Below the pieces are notes generated by a model. The model worked only from the letters and a program-made list of their open reading frames with translations, did no database searches and had not been told where the DNA came from. Positions 11,587-23,698 of a stretch of DNA of 64,000 bases are shown in pieces. The position numbers and the translations under genes were made by a program. The DNA lies in the NCBI GenBank assembly GCA_036346375.1, contig CM070520.1, positions 14,023,791 to 14,087,790 on the forward strand, read 5' to 3'. Numbering within the stretch: position 1 is the first letter of the stretch; each line of letters opens with the position of its first letter. The DNA comes from Guadua angustifolia. Taxonomy: Eukaryota; Streptophyta; Magnoliopsida; Poales; Poaceae.

Positions 11587-12885
11587 TGGAGACGGCTCTA
11601 GGGTTTTGGAGGTGGCTAATGGCCACCAGGGGTTGCTGCTTAAGAGGCAGCTGTCAAATTTTTCGTAGAGGCCCTCCATTAAGTTTATATTTTGTATTTT
11701 TCACCTTAATACTTCAAGAAATCAGGAAAATGCAAGGAGAGGGCTCTTCAATTGGATTGCCAATTGCCATCACAAGTGATGGATCAAGGGGACATTATCT
11801 TATTATGTAACTTTGAAGTGTTAAATTTAGAAATCTCAAATAGCATTAGATAAGTCATACAGAACATTTTGCATGGGTTTAGTAAAACACACTAACATGA
11901 ATATCAGTATTCAGAGCTGAAAAACGAATTTCTGTTTAGTAAATACCTTAGTTTTTTTAAGCAAAGTTCTAAATATATAATGAAATAAGCACCTTATGTA
12001 ACTTTGAAGTGTTAAATTTAGAAATCTCAAATAGCATTAGATAAGTCATACAGAACATTTTGCATGGGTTTAGTAAAACACACTAACATGAACACAGAAC
12101 TTCATCTAGCACCTGACCATATGAACTGGACCCAGCTAGCTGAGATGTGCTCGCAAAATCAAGAACTAACAAATGACATGCAGGCATCACTAATTGAAAA
12201 TATCTAACGCGGGTAGCAAGCAAAATCAAGAACTAACAAATGACATGCAGGCATCACTAATTGAAAATATATAATGCGGGTGGCCGGCGGGTTGCAAAGA
12301 GACAAAAACTTATTGCTTCCTAATGCTTCCTAATTGAACCTGTAACCAACGATTGCGCGCAGGGAGCGGGCGGAAGAAAACAGCGGCAAGCAAAATTTCG
12401 CTAACGAAGCCGGCGCAGCGAGGGCGACGGAACAAACCGAGAAGCGGCGCCGGCGCGGCTCGAAGAAGACCGCAACAAGGATGATCCGAGGCGGAGCCGA
12501 CCGGCGATCGAAGACGGAGCCTGCGATGCGGAGCAAACAAGGCGGGCGCAATAACCAACGCAGCCGGCGAGGCTTCTGGAAGAAGCAACGGAGCCCGCAA
12601 AACGGACGCCAGGCCACGCTACCAGTTATAAAGAGGGTGGACCGAAGGCACAGGGCGGGCAACGGAACGGCCGGTGCGGCGCGACACGGAACGGAACGCA
12701 GAGCAGACGCGAACGGGCACGCGTCGGCGAACGCAGGAGCTACAGCGCGCGAAGCGCCCTGAGGCCTCCGAATCCATGCGCTATTATATAGAGTATATTC
12801 ATCTCCTTCCTTATTCGATCTCGAAGTAAAATCTTAACAATAATTTTTTGAGTGTTTTTCCCTTTTTATTGAGTAGTAAGCCCAT
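11587..12885. other. RPA49 upstream region with recent direct duplications
   Basis: The region between the RPA49 start and the 17-kb retroelement has no gene. It contains two identical-looking 99-bp copies at 11803-11901 and 11994-12092, and a 61-bp pair at 12154-12214 and 12221-12281. Between about 12330 and 12770 the base composition switches to strongly GC-rich with CGGCGC and CGAAG runs; open frames there on both strands lack domains. The segment could be a promoter/CpG-rich leader or a captured fragment. Confidence 0.55.
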
Positions 12886-14934
12886 TGTAAGTTCAACCTT
12901 CATTAGTTATGGTTTTGGTGTTAATGACAAATCTAATCTATTGTTAATGACAAATCTCGTATTAAGATTATCCCTAATGCGATATTATTATTAATGACAA
13001 ATCTTGTATCGAGACTAACTTGTTTATTTAGAATATCTTTGGTTAGTCTCATCGCATTGAAAAATGGAAAACCCAAGGTATGTATGCGTATTCATCGTAG
13101 TATTATTTGCGTGCTTTGGAGTCAAGTTAAAGTATGGATATCTCCGTTAACTTAACCACAAAATGTGCATCATGTTTCTCAATCCATATATTACATGGAT
13201 GCACATATTTAGGGGAGTTCACACTCTAACTTGAAGAATCAATTTAAATGATAATTTAAATTGAGTTCATTTAATCGTGTTAATCATTAGAAACACTTCA
13301 TCATGTGTTGATGGTGTTTCGTGATTAAGAAAGGACAAATGAATAGTTCTTAAGTATAATAAGGCATGAGTTGCATTATTGTACTTAAGACATACATAAA
13401 TTATTTCAATTGATTTAGGTTGTGCTCAATTGATCTAAAGGCATCCATTATGTGTTAATGGAGTGCAAGAGATAATTGAGACAACCATGCATCTTGGACT
13501 AATAAGTTTCATGAGTTATGATTGAGTTAGGTCCAAAGATGGATAAGAACGGGACAAGGACGGCATCATGAGGTGATGAGCATCAAGAGTGGATCCCGAA
13601 GAAAAGAAGAGTGATAATCCCGGGGGAGCTTAAGTGATGATCATAAAGACCCCAAAGGGGATTGCTTGCGGCGAAGGTATAACTAGATAGGCTAAGGACT
13701 TTTGTAGTCTTTGTGTCTAAGGTTTTACCGCCGTACTATTAAGAGGGTTGCCTCTTTAAGCAGAGCCTCATCATGTGTTGATGATCTCAATCCAGCGTGT
13801 CACTCGAGCTCAAACCATTTGGATTTGGTTTTTGCATGTGGGTTAACCATTTGGCATGTGTTGCAAATGTGTTAAACCTATGCTTGGTTGTTTTGCATTA
13901 TGCTCCGATTTGCATGTGTTGCAAAGATGAAAGAGTATATGCATTTGGTTTTCGCAAAGTGCTTTGATTTGCATGTGTTGCAAATGGGATAAGCCAATGC
14001 GTTAGCTTTTGCGTGAAGTTTCACTTTTGCATGTGTTGCAAATGTTGAAGCTTCACGTTTTGGTTCGCAAAACAAATCTTTCTAAAACTGTGTGATTGCT
14101 TGGAGCTAAGTTTTGCATGTGTTGCAAAGGAGAGCTCAAGCATGATTTGATGTTTGTATGTTTGTATGGAGCTAGAGGCTTGCATGTGTTGCGAGTAAAG
14201 AGCTCATACGGTTGATTTGGTTTAAGTTGAAGTTTGGTTTTGGTGTTGCATTGAACTAGAGAATTGCACGTGTTGCAATTAGAGAGTTCATGCATCTTGA
14301 TTGGATGTTGCTTGGAGCTAGACTTTTGCATGTGTTGCAAAGAGTAGTGCTCAAGCATGAAATTGGTTTATTGCGTTATTTGCAAGTTAGTTGTGCGAAT
14401 AAACCGAGGTTTATGAGTCAGGAATCCAGAGCATGTGAGTGGGGCTTGCAGCGGTGTTGGCAAGTTGACCGGGTCTTGTGTTGACCTTCACATGGCTAGG
14501 GGATTAATCTCATAAACTTCGAGTTTGATTTGCTTATCGTTTTGCAAATAGATCTTGAGTTGATTGGCGAAATGTGTTTTCGTCATTTGGTTTAGTTCTT
14601 GGATTGTGCAAATGTGTTTTGCAAATGAGCGTTGGAATTATGCGTGTCGATCCTAGAGCATGTGTTGGCATTTGCAAATGTGTTTTGCAAAGTGTCGGGT
14701 CATGTGTTGATCCTTACATGGCTAGAGGGTTGAGCGCGTAAGTTCGGTGTTTATTACGGAATGCGTTTTGAAATTTGGTTGAATTCTTTGAGCATGGTTT
14801 GAATTGGTGCAAATGTGTTTTGCGTGTGTATGATCATGTGGTGATCATCCTTTGGCTCAAAGAATGTTGTTTGGTTTTTCGGAGAAGAAATCGCGAAAAT
14901 CGAGTTTTCGAGAAGAGTTCTTTGGTGATTTCTG

Positions 14935-15490
14935 CCAGGCGGTTGGACCGGCCTGGGCGTCGGACTGGTGCGGTTGGACCGGCCCAGGCGATCTTGACAA
15001 GACTCTGTGTGAAGTATTTCGCTGTTTCTTTGTGGCGGTATGACCAGCGCCACCGTCTTGATCGGACCGTTGGCTCATGGCGCAATTTCCCTAGGCGTCT
15101 TGGCCGCTTTGAGGCGGTCTGGCGGCGGCTTTGGTGTGGCCGGCCTAGCCGGTGTGGCCAGCAGTCGATTCGACCGGCGTGTGTGTGTGTGCAGTAAGCT
15201 GCTCAAGCGTGTCTTGCTGTTGAGTAAAGCGGTCACGGCCGTGGCGTGATCGGTGTGGCCGGCCGTCGCGGTCGGACCGGCCGCCGGCGCGTGATTTTTC
15301 AGGCGCATTGTTTTCGGGTTTGTCTTTCTCTGTTGTGCGGTGTGTACGGCTGGGCTCGGTCGGACCGAAGCCGTAGCGTCTTGGCCGTAAAGCGTTCGCG
15401 ATGCGGCCGGCCGATGTAACGGTCGGTTTTCCGACCGTTGGCATGTGAGGGCGGTCGGATGGCTGAGCCCGTCGGACCGGTATGTGTCTT
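14935..15490 (+). repeat. GC-rich GGTYGGACCGG inverted-repeat array, U3 of 5' LTR
   Basis: About eight copies of a core GGTYGGACCGG, several extending to arms such as CCGGT and ACCGG around a three-base centre. The 3' LTR has the matching array at about 28720-29225, and four related copies lie in internal DNA at 24090-24175. The middle LTR has a different GC-rich array here. Confidence 0.75.
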
Positions 15491-15537
15491 GATTTTTCCT
15501 GTTTCGACCCCCAACGGCTAGTTTCTTTGGTGGAGGC

Positions 15538-15545
15538 TATAAATA
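15538..15545 (+). promoter_or_regulatory. TATA box of 5' LTR
   Basis: TATAAATA preceded by GTGGAGGC and followed by a C/G-rich run. The equivalent boxes are at 20989 in the middle LTR and 29289 in the 3' LTR. Transcription would start about 30 bases downstream. Confidence 0.75.
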
Positions 15546-16338
15546 CCCCTTGGGGGCTTGGGGCTGGGGTTCTGTATTGTTGAGTGTTGGTGGGAGTTGT
15601 GTGCATGTGTTGCTCTTCTCCTTTTGGTTCTTGAGCTCAAGAGTGAACTAATTGCATGTGTTGCAATTAGTGAGTGGTTTGAGAGGCTCTTGTGCATGTG
15701 TTGCACTTGAGTGAGGCCTTGTGCATGTGTTGCACTTGGTGATCACCGAGGAGCGCATTCGTTGTGCCGGTGAAGTTGACGAAGGGCGGCTTGTTACTCT
15801 TGGAGGTTGCCGACTCCTAGGCAGCGTGGGCGTCGTCTTGAGGAGCTCTCTAGGTGTGAGAAGCCCGGCGAAGTTTGTGAAGGTTCGGGTTGAGCCTACG
15901 CCACGGCGTGAAAAACCACGACTAGTGGAAAGAGGCGGTGCTCGGCGGAGAGCGGTCCAAGTGTGGGCTTGTCTCAAGCGTGGACTAGGGAGACCAAGCA
16001 AGTCTCCGAACACCACGGAAAAACATCGGTTGTCCCTTGTCTCATTTACATTCAAGTATTTACATTGTTGATATATTCATGATTGCTTGATTGTAGAATT
16101 GCTTAGTATTATTGATTAGTTCAATTTAGCAATTCTAGCTTAGAGACATAATTTAGTTAGTGCACATAGTGAGCCTAGTTTATTTAGGCTTTAATTGTCA
16201 AAACCTAGATTATAAACTCGCATATAAATTAATTAGGTTTTGATTTAGGGGTTGAATTAGAGCGATTGTTTAGTGAGCGATCGAATTTTGTAAAACGCCT
16301 ATTCACCCCCCCTCTAGGCGCATCCTCGACCCTACAAG

Positions 16339-16351
16339 TGGTATCAGAGCC
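16339..16351 (+). other. Primer binding site (initiator tRNA-Met)
   Basis: TGGTATCAGAGCC starts two bases after the LTR end and matches the standard plant LTR-element site complementary to the 3' end of initiator methionine tRNA. The second unit has the same string at 21784-21796. Confidence 0.9.
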
Positions 16352-16400
16352 ACGGTCACTCTCATTTTTTTTAGGCTTAACCGTCTAGAGAGTAAAAAGG

Positions 16401-18143
16401 ATGGCAACTAGAGGTTTAGTGCACTCACACGATCCACTCATGCTAAATGAATTTAATTATGCTCAATGGAAATTATTTATGATCGATCATTTTAAATCCA
16501 TGAGCCCACAAATATGGTGGATCGTAGATGTCGGCATTTCTTCTCCAATGAACGAAATTGCTCCAACTAAAGGAGAGGAGAAATGTCTACATCTAGACGC
16601 TCAAGCTACTAACGTTTTATTTAGTGTTGTGAGCGTAGAGATATTCAATCTCATTTGCAACCTCAAGAGCACGCATGAAATGTGGATTAAGCTTCAAGAA
16701 TTATTTGAACCATCCACAACAATTGAGGATTGCATTGAGGGAGAAAAGTCGGTTGATGACCTTTCAACATCTACATCAAGTGATGAATCGACAACTCCAT
16801 CAACCTCAACCTCCGCCTCAGCGACATTTAATTTTCACTCCCATCAAAAATTCGTTGCTTCATGGCAAAAGGTAAAAATGAGGTAAGCGACGCCGAAGAT
16901 GAGCCCTCTTATGATGATTTAATGGATATGTTAGAGGAGCTCAATAATTATCTTGGGAAGGAGAAAACAAAATATAAGATTTTAAAGCTTGAACATGAAT
17001 CACTTCAAAGTGATTATAATATGTAAAAGAAAATCATGAATCCTCCTTCTCAAAGAAATTTATAAGTCTAAGGTGGACATAGGAATCACATGTGATTTAA
17101 TTGATGAAATGCCATGTTTAAATGCCAATTCAATCATTTCATCAAAAATTGATATGTCCACCTCATGTGATGATTTAAATGAGTTGCCTCGTAGCTCTAA
17201 TTCAAATTCTATCGCTATTACTTCCTCTATGTCTTGTGAGACTAATCTTGTAGAGGAAAACAATGAGCTCAAGGCTCAAGTCATTAAGTTGGAAAATGAC
17301 TTGAAGAGGTGCGTTAAAGGAAAAGCCCTCCTCGACGAAATCTTGAGCAAGCCAAGGGCGCCTCAAGACAAGCGAGGACTCGGCTACAACTCCAAGAGGG
17401 AGAATAGCAAGATGAGGCACAACATGCGTTACACGAAGACAATCAAGTGCTTCAATTGCAACAAGAAGGGCCACCTCGCCTCCGTGTGCCCTAATCAAGT
17501 GGATAACAAGGCCATAACACCAACAATGAGGCAAACCGGCAAGGAGCAAGTCAAATCGGTCAAGAGAGGGCCAAATAGCGTGACATGCTTCAATTGCCAG
17601 AAAAAGGGACACTTCGGTAAGGATTGTCCCAAAGGTATCACTCCTAAGCCTACTCTTGTAAATGATAATTATTTGCTTAGGAAGGACAAGAATGGCAATG
17701 TGTTTGCCAAACTTGTCAAATCCCCTATGCCGGCTAAGAATGATAATATTCATTTGCATAGGAAGAACAATTCTAGAAATGTGTTTGCTCAAAATGCTAA
17801 GTTTCCTAAGACTATGCAAAATCATGAAAATCATATGCTTAGGAAAAATGTCTATAGCAAAACATTTGCTAGAAATGTTAGATCCTCTAAGCGTCTTTAT
17901 CATTATGATTATCATATGCTTAGAAAGGATCAAACTAGGAATGGATTTGTTAAGAATGCTAATACTCCTAAGCCTTCTCAATTCAATGCAAATAAATCGC
18001 TTAGGAGTAACAAAAATTGCAAATCCATTGCTAGTCGTGTTAGTCAATTCAAAAATGCTAAAATTAGGACCATTTGGGTTCCTAAATCTATTGTGACTAA
18101 CATTGTCGGACCCAACAAAGATTGGGTACCAAAACCCGCCTAA
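16401..18143 (+). pseudogene. gag remnant 1 (frameshifted, two CCHC zinc knuckles)
   Basis: The frame opens with MATRGLV and a capsid-like block containing WKLFMIDHFKSMSPQIWW, and ends off-frame at 16886. The continuation (MLEELNNYLGKEKTKY) lies in another frame and hits a stop at about 17024, where copy 2 has an extra base that avoids it. An open part from 17073 carries two CX2CX4HX4C knuckles: C126-C129-H134-C139 and C172-C175-H180-C185 of that frame. Downstream are Lys/Asn-rich repeats with LRKD and NVFA phrases. Gag would package the element RNA in cytoplasmic particles. No protease follows. At least three indels are needed to restore one frame; some could be assembly errors. Confidence 0.8.
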
Positions 18144-19404
18144 AAGAATTTTAGGCAATAAAGAGATGGATTGGACGCTTGCACATCAAGAGGAGAAGGA
18201 TTACATTCGTCTACAAGTGGTGTCAAGCAAGAAGATTATCAAGTCCATCATGAGCCAATGCCATCTCGGGTAACAAGTATTTAAAATTGATTATTATTTA
18301 AACTTATAGCCTTGTGTAGGTTATAATGCAATATTAATGAATATCAATTTAGATTACTTGTTATGGCCACTTGCTCTCGCCTCTTATCTATTCTCTTAAT
18401 TGCCAATCTTGAGCAAGTGTAGAAGTGGCACATTTAGGGGGAGTGTTAAATCATATCCATGTATACCACATCCCTACGTGTGCCCATATTAATAATAAGT
18501 GCATATATACTTTCAAAATCAACCATTTAGCCAAAATTCAAAAATTTTGTATACTATTAGTAAACTTGTGAAAAACTAGTTGCAAAATGTATACAAATGA
18601 TTTTGAAATGTCTTTCAAAGGTTTTAGCTTCACAAAATCTATTTTAAAAGGAAAATGAGTTTTAACTCCAAAAACTAGTTACTAGTATCTTGTTTTGGAT
18701 TTAAACTTATAATTTTCATAGAAATAAAAGTAAAAAGATTTTGAAAGTATTTCCAAAACAAAAATCCTAGAGTTGGTCATTCTTAACAAATTTCGTGTTC
18801 AAAAGATTTTCAAAAGACCAACCTATCAAAACATATTTGATTTTGAAACTCGCCGAAAAACTACTCTAGACCCGTAATGGTCATACCATTGCACTGAGTG
18901 AGTTTCTCCATTTGGATCCATTCTTGTGTAGAATTGTGATTCAAAATGGCATTTTAGACTCACACACAAAATTCAAATCCATATATCTTACCCCATACTT
19001 CATTTGAATTCTTTGTGTTAATTGATTTTGACTTGGTTTCTATTCGCTTCTTAAATTGGACTATTTAGGCCAAAAGTCAAAAGTCATCTTTAAAAGGCCC
19101 AAATTTATGAAAAGCTTTATAAAAATATTCTATTATTTATTCCAAAGGTTTTACAAGCTTTCAAAATAAAAATTCTATGTTAAAATCTAATTTGGCTCAA
19201 AAACGATTTGATTTGAACCAAAAAGGCCTATTTAGGCAATATGCTCAAATCATGGCATTCAAGTTGGATTTCATCATAAATATTGGCTAGAAATATTCTT
19301 GATAAACCAATCTAAGCCATGAAAATCAAAATTGCATGAAATCCAAATTGAATTGCATTTTGAGGCTTTTAAATGAAAAAACTTGTGTAGTTAATATATA
19401 CTCA
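18144..19404 (+). other. Non-coding internal spacer of the composite element
   Basis: The first ~320 bases continue the gag tail in a shifted frame (GNKEMDWTLAHQ-type sequence, then a GGGGGAGTG tract). The rest is AT-rich with many AAAATC/CAAAA strings and no coding signal. It diverges completely from the spacer of the second unit after about 18495. Confidence 0.6.
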
Positions 19405-21781
19405 TATCAATTTAAATGGTAATTTAAATTGAGTTCATTTGTCTTAATTAATTATTAAAGAACACTTCATCATGTGTTGATGGTGTTTTGTGATTAATCA
19501 AGAACAAATGAATAGTTCTTAAGTATAATAAAGCATGAGTTGCATTATTGTACTTAAGACACAATTAAATCATTTCAATTGATTTAGGTTGTGCTCAATT
19601 GATCTAGAGGCATCCGTTATGTGTTAATGGAGTGCAAGAGATAATTGAGACAACCATGCATCTTGGACTAACTATGTTTATGAGTTGTGATTGAGTTAGG
19701 TCCAATGATGGATGAGAACGGGACAAGGACGGCATCATGAGTTGATGGGCGTCAAGAGTGGATCCCGAAGAAAAGGAGTCGAGTTGATATCCCGGGGGAG
19801 CAAATATGCGATGATCATAAAGACCCCAAAGGGGATTGCTTGCGAGGCGGCGAAGGTATAACTAGATAGGCTAAGGACTTTTGTAGTCTTTGAGTCTAGT
19901 TCTTTTATCGCCGTACTATTAAGAGGGGTCGTTCCCTTTGCTTGAGCTTCATCATGTGTTGATGATCTCATTCCGCGTTCACTCGAGCTCAAACCAAATC
20001 CAAATGGTAGTCTTGTGGTTGCATTTGGTTTTTGCATATGGGTTAACCATTTGGCATGTGTTGCCAATGGGTTAAACTTATGCTTGGTTGCATTTGGTTT
20101 TCGCATAATGCTTTGATCTGCATGTGTTGCAAGAAGTGATAAGCTAGTGCGTTGGCTTTTGCGTGAAGTTCAATTTTGCATGTGTTGCATTAGTTGAAGC
20201 TTCATGCTTTGTTCGTAAAACAAATCTTTCTAAAACTTGTGTTGCTTGGAGCTAGACTTTTGCATGTGTTGCAAAGAGTAGTGCTCAAGCATGAAATGTG
20301 TTTATTGTGTTATTTGCAAGTTCGTTGTGCGAATAAACTGAGGTTTATGAGTCCGGAATTCCGAGAGCATGTGAATGGGGCTTGCAACGGGTGTTGGCAA
20401 GTTGACCGGGTCTTGTGTTGACCTTCACATGGCTAGGGGGATTAATCTCATAAACTCGAGTTTGATTTGCTTAATACATTTTGCAAATAGTCGTTGAGTT
20501 GATTGCGAAATGTGTTTTTGCAATTTGGTTGGAATTCTTTGAGTATGAGCTAAGTTGGTGCAAATGTGTGATCATGTGTTGATCATCTAGAGGCTCAAAA
20601 AAAGGGTTGTGGTTTTTGGAGAAATGTTTTTGGAGTTAAAATCGGTTTTTCTCGGTGTGGCGGTTGCACGGAGTTGAGGCGGTACTACGGGTGCGGTAAT
20701 CTACGGGCCAAAGTCTTGATAGTACCGCAAGTCTTGATACTCGGATGTTTACTCTGATTGCTTTTTGGCGAGCTTTGTTTCTGTGCGTTGTGGAGGCGGT
20801 GCTACTGCGAGTCGTAGCGATACTACTTGGAGCGGTAGTCGGGTTTTGTCGTGATATCTGAGGCATGTGCATAGCAGCTAGTTTATAGCCGTTACTCTGA
20901 TGAAGCGGTAATACGCATGTAGAAGCGGTAATCTGCGTTTTGCACTTTTCGGAATCTTGCCCCCAACGGCTAGTTTTCTTGTGTGGGGTATAAATAGACC
21001 CCTTGGGGGCTTGGCGGTGTGGGTCTTTGTGTTTAAGTGTTTGGGTGAGGTGTTGCATGTGTTGACACTCACATTTGATTCTTGAGCTAAGAGTGAACTA
21101 ATTGCATGTGTTGCAATTAGGAGTGAGTTGAGAGGCTCTTGTGCATGTGTTGCACTTGAGTGAGGTCCTTGTGCATGTGTTGCACTTGGTGACCACCGGG
21201 GCGCGTCGTTATGCTCGGTGAAGTTCAAGCGAAGGCGGCTTATTACTCTTGGAGGTTGCCGACTCCTAGCAGCGTGGCGTCGTCTGGGAGCTCTCAAGGT
21301 GTGAAAGCCCGGCAAGTTTGTGAAGGTTCGGGTTGAGCCTACGGCATAGCGTGAAAAACCACGTCTAGTGGAAAGAGGCGGGTGCTCGGCGGGAGCCGGT
21401 CCAAGTGGTTGGGCTAGCCTCAGCGTGGACTAGGGAGGCCAAGCAAGTCTCCGAACACCACGGAAAAACATCGGTTGTCCTTGTCTCTTTACTTTCAAGC
21501 ATTTACATTATTGAGTATTTATCAATTGCTTGATTATATTAGAATTGCTTAGTATTAATTGTTTGTCCAATTTAGCAATTCTAGTTTAGAGACATAATTT
21601 AGTTAGTGCACTAGTGAGCCTAGTTGGTTTAGGCTTTTATTGTCAAAACCGAGTTTATAACTCGCATATAAATTAATTAGGTTTTGACATAGGGGTTGAT
21701 TAGAGCAATTGATTTTAGCAAGCAATCGAATTTTGTAAATCGCCTATTCACCCCCCCTCTAGGCGCATCCTCGACCCTACA
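19405..21781 (+). repeat. Middle LTR, lacking its first ~340 bp
   Basis: Homology to the outer LTRs starts at TCAATTTAAATG (matching about 13229 in the 5' LTR) and runs to CGACCCTACA at 21781, followed by a PBS. It has a TATA box at 20989-20997 and the ATGTGTT arrays. Its GC-rich block (20640-20945) is built of GCGGTAAT/GCGGTACT-like units instead of GGACCGG units, so it comes from a different subfamily. No LTR start lies immediately upstream. Confidence 0.8.
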
Positions 21782-21841
21782 AGTGGTATCAGAGCCACGG
21801 TCACTCTCATTTTAGGCTTAACCGTCTAGAGAGTAAAAAGG

Positions 21842-23698
21842 ATGGCATCTAGCGGATTAGTGCACTTCACCGATTCACAAATATTTGATGGCTCTAATTA
21901 TTCTTCATGGAAATTATTTATGATTAATCATTTTAAATCCATGAGCCCACAAATATGGTGGATCGTAGATGTCGGCATTTCTTCTCCAATAAATGATATT
22001 GCTCCAACTAAAGGAGAGGAGAAATGTCTACATCTAGACGCTCAAGCTACTAACGTTTTATTTAGCGTTGTGAGCGTAGAAATATTTCATCTCATATGCA
22101 ACCTCTCAAGCGCTCATGAAATGTGGATAAAGCTTCAAGACGAATTTGAATCATCCACATCAAGTGAGAATTGCATTGAGGAAAAGATGTCGATCGATGA
22201 TTTTTCAAGCTCAACATCAAGCGATGAACCGACATCTACTCCAACCTCAACCTCCGCCTCAGCGGCACGAATCTTCACTTATATCAAAAATTCGTTGCTT
22301 CATGGCAAAAGGTAAAAATGAGGTAAGTGATGATGAAAAGCGATGATGAGCCCTCTTATAATGATTTAATGGATATGTTAGAGGAGCTAAATAATTATCT
22401 TGGGAAGGAGAAAACAAAATATAAGATTTTAAAGCTTGAACATGAATCACTTCAAAGTGATTGTAATATGCTAAAGAAAATCATGAATCCTCCTTCTTAA
22501 AGAAATTTATAAGGCTTAGGTGGATATAGGAATATCATGTGATTTAATTAATGAAATGCCATGCTTAAATGTTAATTCTAATATTTCATCAAAATTGATA
22601 TGTCCACCTCTAGCGATGATTTACCTTGTAGCTCAAATTCAATTGCTAGTACTTCCTCTATGCATGTTGAGACTAACCTTGTAAAGGAAAACAATGAGCT
22701 CAAGGCTCAAGTCATTAAGTTGGAAAATGACTTGAAGAGGTGCGTTAAAGGAAAAGCCCTCCTCGCGAAATCTTGAGCAAGCCAAGGGCACCTCAAGACA
22801 AGCGAGGACTCGACAACTCCAAGAGGAGAATAGCAAGACAAGACACAACACCGCCACTCGAAGATCGTCAAGTGTTTTGCTTGCAACAAGAAGGCCACCT
22901 CGCCTCGTGTGCCATAATAAAGTGGAGATCAAGCCACAACCAACAATGAGGCAATCCGCAAAGAGCAAGTCAAACCGGTCAAGAGAGGGCCAAATAGCGT
23001 GACATGCTTCAATTGCGAGAAAAGGGACATTTCGTAAGGATTGTCCCAAAGGTATCACTCCTAAGCCTATTCTTGTAAATGATAATTATTTGCTTAGGAA
23101 GGACAAGAATGGCAATGTGTTTGCCAAACTTGTCAAATCCCTATGCTTGCTAAGAATAATAATATTCATCTGCATAGGAAGAGTAATTCTAGGAATGTGT
23201 TTGCTCAAAATGTTAGATTTCCTAAGAGTAAGAAAATTCATGATGATCATATGCTTAGGAAAAATAATAGCAAAACATTTGCTAGAAATGCTAGATCCTC
23301 TAAGCTATTTCATAATGTTAATTATCATATGCCTAGAAAGGATCAAACTAGAAATAGTTTTGCAAAGTATCATTGCCCTCCTAAGCCAATTCATAAAAAT
23401 GTAAATTATTTGCCTAGGAGGAATAATTATCAAAACTATTCCTAGTCATGTTAGTCATTTCAATAATGCTAAAATTAGGACCATTTGGGTTTCTAAATCA
23501 ATTGTGACTAACGTTGTCGGACCCAACAAGGATTGGGTACCAAAACCGCCTAAAAGAATTTTAGGCAATAAAGAGATGGATTGGACGCTTGCACATCAAG
23601 AGGAGAAGGACTATATTTGTCTACAAGTGGTGTCAAGCATGAAGATAATCAAGTCCATCATGAGCCAATGCCATCTCGGTAACAAGTATTTAAATTGA
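21842..23698 (+). pseudogene. gag remnant 2 (heavily frameshifted)
   Basis: It begins MASSGLVHF with the same WKLFMINHFKSMSPQIWW block as copy 1 and ends its first frame at 22315. Both CCHC knuckle regions (about 22873-22915 and 23003-23045) have lost single bases, so neither reads through. The C-terminal part (23504-23698) is open and ends LGNKYLN. More decayed than copy 1, or more affected by indel errors. Confidence 0.75.

Larger units (their letters stand above)
13291..15735 (+). repeat. Array of ATGTGTT-loop inverted repeats in the 5' LTR
   Basis: The heptamer ATGTGTT (or a one-base variant) recurs at 13303, 13450, 13773, 13856, 13914, 13973, 14031, 14117, 14184, 14268, 14330, 14476, 14702, 14836, 15656, 15696 and 15725, among others. 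Flanking arms pair in most copies but differ: CATC/GATG, CCATT/AATGG, TCATC/GATGA, TTTGC/GCAAA, ATTTGC/GCAAAT, AATTGC/GCAATT, CTAATTGC/GCAATTAG, GGTC/GACC, TGATC/GATCA. Four copies lie at or downstream of the TATA box and so in transcribed sequence. Confidence 0.85.
12886..16336 (+). repeat. 5' LTR of the composite element
   Basis: It is 3451 bp, TG...CA bounded, and followed by the PBS. A TATA box (TATAAATA) at 15538-15545 separates a long U3 from R-U5. The U3 holds the ATGTGTT micro-hairpin array and a GC-rich array of CCGGTYGGACCGG-type inverted repeats (about 14935-15490). Compared with the 3' LTR, many differences are one- or two-base indels concentrated in the GC-rich part. Confidence 0.92.

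Noticed and set aside
12310..12762. GC-rich frames of 93-110 codons upstream of the 17-kb element
   Set aside because: Arg/Ala-rich on both strands, no domain, no splice context.
13850..14345. CRISPR-like array of regularly spaced GCATGTGTTGCAA repeats
   Set aside because: The repeat is only a 7-base core with changing arms, spacing varies from about 57 to 84 bp, there are no cas genes, and it lies in a plant LTR.
14053..14358. Minus-strand frame with repeated Asn-Thr-Cys and Gln-His-Met phrases (also at 27831-28139)
   Set aside because: The repeats are the translation of the TGCAACACATGCA motif array; it is a shadow of LTR structure, not a protein.
17202..18158. Long minus-strand frame of 318 codons
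   Set aside because: It lies antisense to the gag frame with the two zinc knuckles and has no domain of its own.
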